Of a DNA stretch of 64,000 nt, positions 40,772 through 49,501 are shown piece by piece. Source of the DNA: Gemmatimonadales bacterium. Its GTDB lineage: Bacteria; Gemmatimonadota; Gemmatimonadetes; Gemmatimonadales; GWC2-71-9. Position numbers and translations under genes: made by a program. The stretch spans positions 62,001 through 126,000 of the forward strand of contig DASYCE010000011.1 of the NCBI GenBank assembly GCA_036500345.1, given 5' to 3'. Positions within the stretch are counted from its first letter, which is position 1. The number at the start of each line of letters is the position of its first letter. The notes under the pieces are model-generated. The model searched no databases, was not told the origin of the DNA, and saw nothing but the letters and a program-made list of their open reading frames with translations.

Positions 40772-41275
40772 GTGCAATCACGAATCAAGAGCCCGGTGCA
40801 AACAATCCCCGGCTCGCTCGAAGCGCTCCGAAAGCTGAACGATGGGGCGATGCAGACCGGCGTTCCGGCAACAACACTCCTGCTCGTGGCGATCCGCGCG
40901 AGCCAGATCAATAGCTGCAGCGTCTGCACCGACATGCACACTCGCGAGCTCAGGCAGCTGGGCGAGAACGAGACGCGACTCAACATGATCGCGGCGTGGC
41001 GCGAAGCGCCGTATTTCACCGACGCCGAGCGGGCGGTCCTGGCGCTCACCGAAGCGGCGACGCGGATCGCCGATCGACCCGACGCCGTCACCGACGCAAT
41101 CTGGGACGAAGTGGCGAAACATTTCGACGAACGCCAGCTCGGCGCCATCGTGCTGGCAATCGCTTCGATCAATGCGTGGAACCGGCTCAACGCGGTGACG
41201 CGGCAGATCACCGGTGAGTGGGTACAGCAGTGGATCGCGCCACCGGGTGGCGCGGCAGCGGCGAAAGCGGCGTGA
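40772..41275 (+). CDS. AhpD-like carboxymuconolactone decarboxylase family protein
   Basis: 167 residues, an all-helical CMD-fold protein. The AhpD-type redox motif is present: NSCSVCTDMHTREL, with C-x2-C and a His three residues later. Members reduce peroxiredoxins or act as peroxidases with alkyl hydroperoxides. The tail has NAWNRLNAVTRQITGEW. The GTG at 40772 is chosen because AGGAAGGA lies just upstream; longer in-frame starts run back into the repeat. It stands alone between the repeat and a lipoprotein gene. Confidence 0.9.
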   Translation: MQSRIKSPVQTIPGSLEALRKLNDGAMQTGVPATTLLLVAIRASQINSCSVCTDMHTRELRQLGENETRLNMIAAWREAPYFTDAERAVLALTEAATRIADRPDAVTDAIWDEVAKHFDERQLGAIVLAIASINAWNRLNAVTRQITGEWVQQWIAPPGGAAAAKAA

Positions 41276-41352
41276 ACCACCGCTGAATCCGCCATGAGAA
41301 ATGCCGGACGCGGATTGACAGAAGAGATCGCGAGATCAATTGTTTCGGTTGA

Positions 41353-42270
41353 ATGGCCCAACCGCTCCAGCGTTTCATTTCGAGGCTCACGCCGGTTGCC
41401 CTCGCCGCATGCGCCAGCACGTCGGAGCAACCGGCAGCGCCGTCGGTCCGCCAATTCATCACACCGGCGGTGGCAGCGCAGCTCGATGCGGCCGGGCATT
41501 TCGTCATCGGCGCGCCGAATGGTGCCGACGGGATCGCCGCGACGCACGCCGACTCGCTCGCGGCGATCGCGGCGGCGCAGTTCGGGCCCGACAATGCAGA
41601 GACGCTCGACGCCGAGCATGGGGGAGTGATCGCCTTCGACTCCGTCGCGGACTGTGGGCGGACGTACTATGCCCAAACACCATTCGCGCCCGACGAAGTC
41701 GCGCTCGATCCCGCTGTGCGTCGCGCCTTCACCTCATGGTGGGGAGTGTCGCTCTGTCAGGATGGTCAACCGGCGTTGAGTGTTGCGGTCTCGGTCGCGG
41801 CGAACGACGTCGGCATCATCAACGACTCGATCACATTTCCTGCGAACGGCGCAGGAGATGAGTTCAGCAGTATCGGCATTCCGGTGACGTGGGCGGGTCC
41901 AGTGCCTCGGTCGCCCGAAGACGCCGTGATCGCGATCGGCGAGACAACCCGCGTGCTGATCGATTCGGTGCCGCAGCTGGAATCGCCGTCTCCCGATCGC
42001 GGGCCTCCGCAGGCCGCGCTCTGGCGTGTCGTCCTGGTAAACCCTGTCACGGTCCAGGGGACAACGACCGGATTGTATCTCACCACCAGGGTGCTGTACT
42101 ACGGGCTGACGGCGTCGCTCAGTGGTGACGTCGACAGCGTATCAATCGCGATTCCGACGGGCAACCAGCCCACGGATTACACCGCAACACTCACCACGGG
42201 CGGAACCGTCACCATCCCGATTCTCCCGGGCCACCCGGTCTACTTCGAAGCGGCGACAATCATCCGGTGA
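41353..42270 (+). CDS. lipoprotein of unknown function
   Basis: 305 residues. A signal peptide with lipobox ALAAC (Cys20) is seen, then a region I do not recognise, with two Cys (VADCGRTYYAQ and SLCQDGQ) that may form a disulfide. The C-terminal half is strand-rich (LSGDVDSVSIAIPTGNQPTD). There is no clear ribosome site before ATG 41353. It converges with the next gene across a hairpin. Its location in the envelope is supported; function is not. Confidence 0.72.
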   Translation: MAQPLQRFISRLTPVALAACASTSEQPAAPSVRQFITPAVAAQLDAAGHFVIGAPNGADGIAATHADSLAAIAAAQFGPDNAETLDAEHGGVIAFDSVADCGRTYYAQTPFAPDEVALDPAVRRAFTSWWGVSLCQDGQPALSVAVSVAANDVGIINDSITFPANGAGDEFSSIGIPVTWAGPVPRSPEDAVIAIGETTRVLIDSVPQLESPSPDRGPPQAALWRVVLVNPVTVQGTTTGLYLTTRVLYYGLTASLSGDVDSVSIAIPTGNQPTDYTATLTTGGTVTIPILPGHPVYFEAATIIR

Positions 42271-42276
42271 TCGCGG

Positions 42277-42299
42277 GTCGACGCCGCCCGGCGTCAACC
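42277..42299. terminator. hairpin between convergent lipoprotein genes
   Basis: GACGCC and GGCGTC pair around a GCCC loop, and the stem extends by GGT/ACC past one mismatch. It lies between the convergent stops at 42270 and 42316. No T run; probably a shared, weak terminator. Confidence 0.5.
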
Positions 42300-42315
42300 A
42301 GTTCTCCTGTCGGTG

Positions 42316-43026
42316 CTACGGATTCACGACCACGAACTTCACCCCGCCACCCGGCTTGTCGACTACGAGCACGGTGCGCAACGCCCCCTCCGGAACGCTG
42401 AACGCGTCGCTGGCGCCCAGGGTATCGGGCATGCCAGGGTTGGGGCCCGCGTTGGTCGCGACGGTGTCGGAGACCAGCACATTCCAGTTGCCGGGGGTAC
42501 TCTGCAGATAGGGTGAGATGGTGCCGTAGAGGAAGGGAAATTCGACGCGAATCGGCGTGCCGAAGTCGGGCTGCGTGCGCCAGATGTCGATCCGGCCGGC
42601 GTTCTGCGCGAGGTTGGCGACACGGACCTTCGTTGCACCAGCCGGGACGATCGAATTGGTATCCGCCATGATCGCGGGCGTCAGCCTTCCACCGGAATCG
42701 ACGGCGACAGCGAGGACGAGCTTGTTCGGAGCGAACTCCGCCATCTGGGCGTTGCCGGCTCCCCCGCCAACCGGCCGGAACTCGACGAGGTGCTCGCCGC
42801 TGTCGACGGCGAAGACCGAGGAGATGACACCCGTCGCGAACGACGATGATGACACCGGCGCGCCGTCGACAAAGACTTGCACCGCCGCGACTGCCTGCGA
42901 GCCGTTGACCACCCGCAATTGTCCGCCGGTTCCGCCGGTCACGACTTCAGTGCCACCTGACGAACATGCGGCAACAAGCAGCAGCATCGATATCGATATC
43001 GTGCCACGTTGGTTACGCGAAATCAT
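42316..43026 (-). CDS. DUF4397-domain lipoprotein
   Basis: 236 residues. A lipobox LVAACS (Cys21) follows the signal peptide. The mature part has two DUF4397-like beta units: LRVVNGSQAVAAVQVFVDG near the start, and VRVANLAQNAGRIDIWRTQ at about 125. The family is surface-exposed, of unknown function. ATG 43026 follows a clear GGAGG site. A 27-base piece of the 140-bp repeat lies upstream at 43120-43146. Confidence 0.87.
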   Translation of the reverse strand: MISRNQRGTISISMLLLVAACSSGGTEVVTGGTGGQLRVVNGSQAVAAVQVFVDGAPVSSSSFATGVISSVFAVDSGEHLVEFRPVGGGAGNAQMAEFAPNKLVLAVAVDSGGRLTPAIMADTNSIVPAGATKVRVANLAQNAGRIDIWRTQPDFGTPIRVEFPFLYGTISPYLQSTPGNWNVLVSDTVATNAGPNPGMPDTLGASDAFSVPEGALRTVLVVDKPGGGVKFVVVNP

Positions 43027-43119
43027 CGATCCTCCGAGTGCGGGTCCGTGTCCCGGTTGAATCTCGGTAACCGCCGCGACGGTGTCCACCATCCGGCCGA
43101 CGTGGGGCCGTTCCGAATT

Positions 43120-43146
43120 GCCGGCCCAGACGCCCTGCCGATTCGG
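43120..43146 (-). repeat. partial copy of the 140-bp repeat (left end only)
   Basis: On the minus strand it reads CCGAATCGGCAGGGCGTCTG followed by GGCCGGC, identical to the left end of copies A and B apart from choices that differ between those copies themselves. The match then stops. It lies in the 132-bp gap between two minus-strand genes. Confidence 0.65.
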
Positions 43147-43158
43147 ACCGGCCCGGGA

Positions 43159-43662
43159 TCAGATCTTTCCGAGCGCAGCCTTCGCGAGGGCGAGTTCCAC
43201 GCCCTTCTTCGCGTCGACCGACATGGCCGCGTCGTAGACGGTGGCCTTGAAGGCGTTGGCCCCCTTCTTCACCATCAGCATGACCTGGGTTCCCTGGATG
43301 AGGAAGTAGCTGTCGTCGCCGACTCCCGCGGAGCTCATCGAGTTTCCCTTTGCCGCAGCCGCGACCTGCGTTGCCATCCCCTTGGCGCCGTCGAAAAACG
43401 TGGCGGGCTGCGTGTTGAGGGTGACGACGGTCCCCTGGGCGGTCCAGGTGCAGGTCTTCACGAAGGTCGGCGTGACGTGCGTCCCCTGGCCAACGGTCTT
43501 GCCGGCGGCGGCTGAGACCTGTGCGACGGTGACAAGGGTGCAGGCGTCGAGCTGGGCCGGCGCCTGGGCCTGGGTTCGCGGCTGGGTCTGACCTGCGAGT
43601 GGCATCGCCGCGGCCACGAGGAGTACCACGGCGGAGCGCGGAACGGAGCGGGGCGGGATCAT
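43159..43662 (-). CDS. small secreted protein (DUF3558/DUF5642-like pattern)
   Basis: 167 residues with a signal peptide (SAVVLLVAAAMPLAGQ). The mature part opens with LDACTLVTVAQVSAAAGKTV and has a second Cys in KTCTWTAQG. This C...CxW layout is seen in small secreted or lipid-linked proteins annotated DUF3558-type. No activity is known. AAGGAG precedes ATG 43662. A short minus-strand gap separates it from the deacylase gene upstream. Confidence 0.75.
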   Translation of the reverse strand: MIPPRSVPRSAVVLLVAAAMPLAGQTQPRTQAQAPAQLDACTLVTVAQVSAAAGKTVGQGTHVTPTFVKTCTWTAQGTVVTLNTQPATFFDGAKGMATQVAAAAKGNSMSSAGVGDDSYFLIQGTQVMLMVKKGANAFKATVYDAAMSVDAKKGVELALAKAALGKI

Positions 43663-43774
43663 CGGACAACTCCTTCGCGGGATCGTCAGGAGGCGGCGGA
43701 AAAGAATGTAGCTCTGCAGACAGATCCGGGATGCCGCTGCGGATTCGCGACAATGATCCGACCGGACGCGACCG

Positions 43775-44899
43775 CTAGTCCCCGCCGCGACCTCCGCCCC
43801 GTCCCCCTCGCGCCACCGGCGCCTTCCATGGTTCGACTCGTGGGAGAACCGGCAGCACTTCGGCGAGGACGACGCCGCGCCGCATCGACGGCACACCGTG
43901 CACATACACCACGAGGCCGGCGATAGGCGACTCGACATCGCCGGTCTTCTTGCCGAGAAAGTCGGTCGTGTAGCCGAGAATTCCTCCCCTGGCGATGACG
44001 GAATTCGGGCGCGCCACGGCGAACCAGACGCCGTCGCCCTTGGCCGCGATCCGTGGACCGGAGCCATCGAGGTAGATCACCCGACCCCTGGCTCGAGTGG
44101 CGGGACGCGCCAGCATGCCAAGGGCGGCGAGCATGTTGAGTGAACCGTTGATGTCGGTGGTGATGTCGGCCGGCGTCACCATTCCGCTCCGTCCGGTGCC
44201 GACGAGGAGGACTGTCTGATCACGAATGACGCCCTGCCCCGCAAGGGTTCCACCGGCACGCGGCGATGACGGATCGCGATCGGTGATCAGGATATGATTC
44301 ACCCCGAAGGCACGCGCGAGCTTGACCGCTTGTGAATCGGTCGCGCGACCGGTTCGCACCGCATCAACGAACGGCGCACCGACATCTTCGTCAAGATCAC
44401 CGCCATGGAAATCGACGAGCACATTGGCCTGCGCCACGACCTGCTGGGTCAGCGCCCACATGGCGCGTTGGCTCTGGGTTCCGGTGCTGTCGCCGGGATA
44501 GCCGCCGACCATCGTCTTCCTGTCGACCGGATTGATCACCGGCGTCATCGAGGTGAATGACGGCACATTCACGACCGGAACGATGATCACCGTCCCGGCG
44601 AGCTTCGCCGGATCGATGCGCGGAATCAGCCGTTGCATCGCGATTGACGTGGCGTACTCGGTGGCGTGGGTCCCGGCGATCAATGCGACAACCGGACCGG
44701 GCCGGGCCCCGTGCACGACGGCAACCTGGATCGTGAGCGCAGAGTCGACACCGGCGGGGATGTCGAGGACCCCGGTCGCGGTCGTACCGGGAGCAGCGTG
44801 GGCGGTGCCGACGATGAATGTCGATCGGTCGGCGTGCTGGGCGCTCGCAGCCGACGCGAGGAGGAGTACGGCACCGGCGGGCAGAAGGGAGATTCGCAT
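43775..44899 (-). CDS. exported aspartoacylase/succinylglutamate-desuccinylase-like M14 enzyme
   Basis: 374 residues with a signal peptide (LPAGAVLLLASAASAQ). The zinc-site pattern is GTHATEY (His and Glu ligands; the family usually has GxHGxE) and a third His in VDFHGGD. Substrates of such enzymes are N-acylated amino acids or short amides; the exact one is unknown. The C-terminus is ARGGRGGGRGGD, a short Gly/Arg tail like the inserts in other secreted proteins here. ATG 44899 begins the signal peptide. Confidence 0.85.
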   Translation of the reverse strand: MRISLLPAGAVLLLASAASAQHADRSTFIVGTAHAAPGTTATGVLDIPAGVDSALTIQVAVVHGARPGPVVALIAGTHATEYATSIAMQRLIPRIDPAKLAGTVIIVPVVNVPSFTSMTPVINPVDRKTMVGGYPGDSTGTQSQRAMWALTQQVVAQANVLVDFHGGDLDEDVGAPFVDAVRTGRATDSQAVKLARAFGVNHILITDRDPSSPRAGGTLAGQGVIRDQTVLLVGTGRSGMVTPADITTDINGSLNMLAALGMLARPATRARGRVIYLDGSGPRIAAKGDGVWFAVARPNSVIARGGILGYTTDFLGKKTGDVESPIAGLVVYVHGVPSMRRGVVLAEVLPVLPRVEPWKAPVARGGRGGGRGGD

Positions 44900-45030
44900 G
44901 GGCGAGAATGCTAGCTGCGGGCCCGCGCGATCTCCATCGGCACCCGATCGGGGCAATGCGCGCCGCCCCGGCAAGCGACTTCAGGGTGCATATTTGGCGA
45001 TGCTGTCGCCGATCATCCGGGAGATGCACG

Positions 45031-45741
45031 ATGCCTGAAATCGCTCTCATCACTGGCGCCGCCGGCGCGCTTGGCTCGCAGCTGGCGCGCACTCTCGCCG
45101 CTCGCGGCGACAAGCTCGTCCTCGTCGATGTGGAAGCGGCGCGACCGCGCCTCGAATCAGTCGCGAAAGAAACTGGCAATGCCGCAATCATCGCCGGTGA
45201 CATCGCACTCGATGCCACCTGGAAGGACGGGCTTCCGCGAGTGATTCGCGAGCTCGGCGGCGCGCCGACGATCGCGGCGCTGATCGCGGGAACGTGGCGC
45301 GGCGGGAAGCCGCTGCACGAAGCGACCGACGACGAGACATGGCGGACGGTGATCGACACCAATCTCGAAACAGCGCATCGCTCCTTGCGCGCCATTCTCC
45401 CCGCAATGGTCTCGGCGAAGCGCGGCAGCGTGGTGATGATCGGCGCGCGGGCGGCGGTGCAACCGTGGACCGCCGCCAACTCTGCCGCCTATGCCACAGC
45501 GAAGGCGGGGGTCGTGGCACTGGCGAAGGCGGTCGCCGCCGAGACACTGGAGCATGGCGTCCGAATCAATGCGGTGTTGCCGAGCACGATGGACACGGCG
45601 GCGAACCGGAAATCGATGCCGAACGCCGATCCGTCGAAATGGGTGTCACTCGAGTCAGCTGCAGGAGTGATCGCGTTCCTGCTGAGCGACGAGGCGCGCG
45701 ACATCAGCGGAGCCGCAGTGCCGGTGTACGGACGGTCGTGA
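45031..45741 (+). CDS. short-chain dehydrogenase/reductase family protein
   Basis: 236 residues, Rossmann fold. The cofactor motif TGAAGALG (about 8-15) and the catalytic YATAK (Tyr-x3-Lys) are present. The usual Ser about 13-15 residues before the Tyr is not found; VVMIGARAAVQPWTAANSAAY has Ala/Gly there. Oxidoreductase activity is therefore uncertain, though Tyr and Lys are kept. GGGAG precedes ATG 45031. Substrate unknown. The following gene starts 4 bases after the stop. Confidence 0.85.
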   Translation: MPEIALITGAAGALGSQLARTLAARGDKLVLVDVEAARPRLESVAKETGNAAIIAGDIALDATWKDGLPRVIRELGGAPTIAALIAGTWRGGKPLHEATDDETWRTVIDTNLETAHRSLRAILPAMVSAKRGSVVMIGARAAVQPWTAANSAAYATAKAGVVALAKAVAAETLEHGVRINAVLPSTMDTAANRKSMPNADPSKWVSLESAAGVIAFLLSDEARDISGAAVPVYGRS

Positions 45742-45745
45742 CGCC

Positions 45746-46255
45746 GTGAACATCGCCGCCTTGTTGCTCGCCACACTCGCTCTTGCGGGCGCAGTCGCAG
45801 GCCTCCTGGTGATGATACGGCTGATGAAACCGCTTTTCGTCTTGCCGAATCTCCTCGACGATTCCGATATGTCGCCCGAACGCCGCGATGCGGTTGGCCG
45901 GGCCGAGAGAGCGGTGCGTCGGGGGATGCGTTTGGTGCAATGGCCGGTGATCGCGATCACGCTCCTCACCGTCGTCATTTCGGCGCATGCAGGTTCGCGT
46001 TGGGCTTCAATCGTGGTTCTTGCTCCCGGACTGTCCATCGCCCTTGTGTGGCAGACTGTCGGGATGCGCCGGTGGTGGAAATGGGCGATCCAGCAGGACG
46101 CCGACATGTTGCTGGTGGAAGAACTGGCCGAAGAAGCGCGGATGATCAGTCCGCGTACTTCCTGGTTTGGGCGTCGGGCGCGCCGGACGTGGATGCGACT
46201 CCCCGAGCCCCAGGACAAGCCGCCCCAGATCGACGCCGATCCCACGTATTATTAG
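45746..46255 (+). CDS. small membrane protein, unknown
   Basis: 169 residues. One membrane helix at about 5-24 and two more at about 66-100. The region between is charged (DMSPERRDAVGRAERAVRRG). There is a charged C-terminal half with MRRWWKWAIQQDAD and a polar tail. No family is recognised. The start is GTG 45746, 4 bases after the SDR gene's stop, so the two are probably cotranscribed. Confidence 0.68.
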   Translation: MNIAALLLATLALAGAVAGLLVMIRLMKPLFVLPNLLDDSDMSPERRDAVGRAERAVRRGMRLVQWPVIAITLLTVVISAHAGSRWASIVVLAPGLSIALVWQTVGMRRWWKWAIQQDADMLLVEELAEEARMISPRTSWFGRRARRTWMRLPEPQDKPPQIDADPTYY

Positions 46256-46291
46256 GCCCATCCTGATTTCAACCCGACCTCGGCAGGGCCT

Positions 46292-49200
46292 TTGACCGAT
46301 CTCCGTTCGCGGGTGCAGGAGTCGCTCGCCCCGGCGTACACCCTCGAGCACGAGCTCGGCGGCGGCGGGATGTCCCGCGTCTTCGTCGCCACAGAGCAGC
46401 GGCTCGGCCGCAAGGTCGTCGTCAAGCTCCTCTCTCCCGAACTTGCAGCGACGCTCTCAACCTCGCGCTTCGAACGTGAGATCCAGGTCGCTGCGTCACT
46501 GCAGCAGGCGAATATCGTCCCGGTCCTCGCTGCCGGCGATGTCGACGGCCTGCCGTATTACACCATGCCGTACATCGAGGGCGAATCGCTCCGCGCCCGG
46601 CTGAGCCGGGGACCGCTCCCGACCAGCGAAACCGTGAGCATCCTCCGCGACGTGGCGCGTGCGCTGGCTTACGCGCATGCTCGCGGCGTGGTGCACCGCG
46701 ACATCAAGCCCGACAATGTCCTCCTCTCCGGGCACACCGCAGTCGTCACCGACTTCGGGATTGCCAAGGCAATCGCGGCGGCCGCCGAGGGACCGACCGG
46801 CGCCACGCTCACTCAGCTGGGGACGGCGGTGGGTACGCCGGCGTACATGGCTCCGGAGCAGGCCGCCGGCGATCCCGCGACCGATCACCGCGCCGACATC
46901 TACGCCTTCGGCTGCCTGGCGTACGAGCTGATCGCCGGGCGGCAGCCGTTCGCGGGGCTCCCGCAGCACAAGCTCCTCTTTGCGCACATGAGCGAGATGC
47001 CGCAGGCAGTTGGTGAGTTGCGTGCCGATTGTCCACCGGCACTCGCCGCGCTGGTGATGCAGTGCCTCGCCAAGGACCCCCTGTCGCGCCCCGGGAGTGC
47101 AGACGAATTGCTCCGGCGTCTCGATGCGGTCGCGTCGCCGGCGTCCGCAGCGGCGCTTCCCTCGATCCTGATCGGCGGGAGGCCGACGCTCTTCAAGGTG
47201 ATCGTGGCGTATGCCGTCGCGTTCATCGTTGTTGCCGTTGTCGCGCGGGCGGCGATCATCGCGATCGGTCTCCCCGACTGGGTCTTCCCCGGCGCGCTGA
47301 TCGTCATGGCGCTCGGCCTGCCGATCGTGCTCGTCACGGCGTACACGCAGTACGTCGCGCATCGCGCCGCGAGTGCGACACCGACCTACACGCCGGGTGG
47401 CACGCAGTCGCTGGGCGGGGCCCATGGTACGATGGCGACGCTGGCGATCAAGGCGAGCCCGCATCTGTCGTGGCAGCGGACTGTTCGCGGCGGGATCATC
47501 GCGGTGACCGCGTTCACGCTGATCGTTGCCGGCTTCATGACGCTGCGCGCGATGGGGATCGGGCCGGCGGGGACATTGATGGCGTCAGGGAAGCTCGCGT
47601 CAAACGCCCGAATCGTCGTCGCGTCGTTCGATGCCCCAGGTGCCGACTCCTCGCTCGGCTCGACGATCGGCGAGGCGGTCAAGACGAATCTCGCCGAGAG
47701 CAAGGCGGTACGTGTCGTGCCGACATCGGCAGTGGTCGCCACGCTGGAGCAGATGCAGCGCCCCGATACCGCCAAAGTTGATTTCACGACCGCACGTGAG
47801 ATTGCGCAGCGGAGCGGTGCCAAGGCGGTGGTCGCCGGAAGTGTGGTCTCAGCAGGAGCCGGCTACGTGATTACCGTGCGGCTGGTCAGCGCCGAGACCG
47901 GAAATGATCTCGCGTCGTTCAGCGAATCGGCAAAGGACGCGGGCGACCTGATCCCGGCGATCGATCGTGTCACGCGGAAGCTGCGCGGCAAGATGGGCGA
48001 ATCGCTCAAGTCGGTGCACGACGCGCCGCCGCTCGAGCAGGTGACAACGGCATCGATCGGCGCTCTCAAGAGTTACGCCGAGGGGCTCCGGCAGAACGAC
48101 CAGGTCGGCGACTACGTCACCGCCATCCAGAGTTTCAATGACGCCATTCGCCAGGACAGCAACTTCGCGATGGCGTGGGTCCAGGTGGCGTATTCGCATT
48201 ACACGATCGGCGGTGCGGCGCACACTGCCGCGGGCAACGCCGCGATGACGAGGGGCTTCCAGCTGCGCAATCGGCTCCCCGACCGGGAACGTTACAACGT
48301 CGAGGGAGCCTACTACCTCACGGTGCTGAATGATCATTCCAAGGCGATTCCGGCATTCCGGCGCGCGGTCGCTCTTGATTCAACCGACCTGGACCCGGCC
48401 AACTCGCTGGCCGTTGCCTATTCGGACGTCAACGATCACGACAACGCGGTTGCGATGTACGGGCTCGCGCTGCGTGACGATTCGATGAACGGGACGCTGC
48501 TCAATAACCTGGCGCAGGAATATCTGATCCAGGGTGACCATGCTCACGTCGATTCAGTGTTGAAGCTGTTCGCGTCGCGCCACATCGCCTTCCCCACCGG
48601 TCCGATCCGGTACAGCGATCTCTGGAACCGGCATCAGTACGATTCCGCAGAAGCACTGGCCCACGTTGGCGTCGACAGCGCCGGCACTCCCCTCGGCAAG
48701 GCCAACGCGGAGGGTGGGGTCCAGGTGCTGGCACGACTCAAGGGAAGATTGCAGGAAGCGGAGCGGTTGACGCTCCAGACGACGGCGATGCGGGCCAGGT
48801 TTGCCGCCGACACCGCCAGTCCGTATGACATCGCGGCGTTTCATGCGGTCGACGATGGGCTGCTGCGGGGCGACGTCAAGCGGGGCGTCGCGGACCTCGA
48901 CGCCGCACTCCAGGCAAATCCGCTCGGATCGATTCCGGCCGCGAAGGACAACAGTACGGCGCTGGCCTGGGACTATGCCATGCTCGGCGAACCGGCCAAG
49001 GCCCGGGACGTGTTGAACAAGTTCGTGGCGAGGGCCGATTCGCAGACGGCCCGGGAGAATGCGAACGGCGTGCTGAGGACGCGGGCGCTGATTGCCATGG
49101 ACGAGGGACGGACCGACAGTGCGATTGCGTACATCCGCAAGACGACGATCGCGGCGGATGGCATGCCGACCTCCGATTGCCTCTGCGTTCCCTACCTGCT

Positions 49201-49483
49201 CGGGATTGCGTACGATCGAGGCCACAACGCCGATTCGGCGAGGAAGTATCTCGGCCAGTATGTCGACCGTCGCGGCGCCGGCGGATACAACCTTGACCCG
49301 CAATTCCTGGCGCTTTCACTGCAGCGGCTCGGCGAGCTCTACGAGCAGGCGGGCGACACGAAGCGCGCGATCGATTACTACACCCGGTTCATCGATCTCT
49401 GGAAGAACTCGGACCCGGATCTGCAACCGCGGGTGAACGAGGTGAAAGCGAAGGTCGCGGCGCTGACTCGCGGGAAGGGGTGA
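46292..49483 (+). CDS. membrane Ser/Thr protein kinase with TPR sensor
   Basis: 1063 residues. The N-terminal PknB-type kinase (about 15-285) has GGGGMSRV, Lys45, Glu62, HRDIKPDN (Asp137) and DFG (Asp154). Two to three membrane helices follow (about 300-360 and 400-420), then a TolB-like segment (about 430-560: VVASFDAPGADSSLGSTIGE) and TPR repeats to the end. Such kinases are abundant in this lineage and are thought to link envelope or metabolic signals to phosphorylation. The start is TTG 46292, 36 bases after the previous stop; no strong ribosome site. Target unknown. Confidence 0.93.
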   Translation: MTDLRSRVQESLAPAYTLEHELGGGGMSRVFVATEQRLGRKVVVKLLSPELAATLSTSRFEREIQVAASLQQANIVPVLAAGDVDGLPYYTMPYIEGESLRARLSRGPLPTSETVSILRDVARALAYAHARGVVHRDIKPDNVLLSGHTAVVTDFGIAKAIAAAAEGPTGATLTQLGTAVGTPAYMAPEQAAGDPATDHRADIYAFGCLAYELIAGRQPFAGLPQHKLLFAHMSEMPQAVGELRADCPPALAALVMQCLAKDPLSRPGSADELLRRLDAVASPASAAALPSILIGGRPTLFKVIVAYAVAFIVVAVVARAAIIAIGLPDWVFPGALIVMALGLPIVLVTAYTQYVAHRAASATPTYTPGGTQSLGGAHGTMATLAIKASPHLSWQRTVRGGIIAVTAFTLIVAGFMTLRAMGIGPAGTLMASGKLASNARIVVASFDAPGADSSLGSTIGEAVKTNLAESKAVRVVPTSAVVATLEQMQRPDTAKVDFTTAREIAQRSGAKAVVAGSVVSAGAGYVITVRLVSAETGNDLASFSESAKDAGDLIPAIDRVTRKLRGKMGESLKSVHDAPPLEQVTTASIGALKSYAEGLRQNDQVGDYVTAIQSFNDAIRQDSNFAMAWVQVAYSHYTIGGAAHTAAGNAAMTRGFQLRNRLPDRERYNVEGAYYLTVLNDHSKAIPAFRRAVALDSTDLDPANSLAVAYSDVNDHDNAVAMYGLALRDDSMNGTLLNNLAQEYLIQGDHAHVDSVLKLFASRHIAFPTGPIRYSDLWNRHQYDSAEALAHVGVDSAGTPLGKANAEGGVQVLARLKGRLQEAERLTLQTTAMRARFAADTASPYDIAAFHAVDDGLLRGDVKRGVADLDAALQANPLGSIPAAKDNSTALAWDYAMLGEPAKARDVLNKFVARADSQTARENANGVLRTRALIAMDEGRTDSAIAYIRKTTIAADGMPTSDCLCVPYLLGIAYDRGHNADSARKYLGQYVDRRGAGGYNLDPQFLALSLQRLGELYEQAGDTKRAIDYYTRFIDLWKNSDPDLQPRVNEVKAKVAALTRGKG

Positions 49484-49501
49484 TCGCGTCGGCCACGACG
49501 A

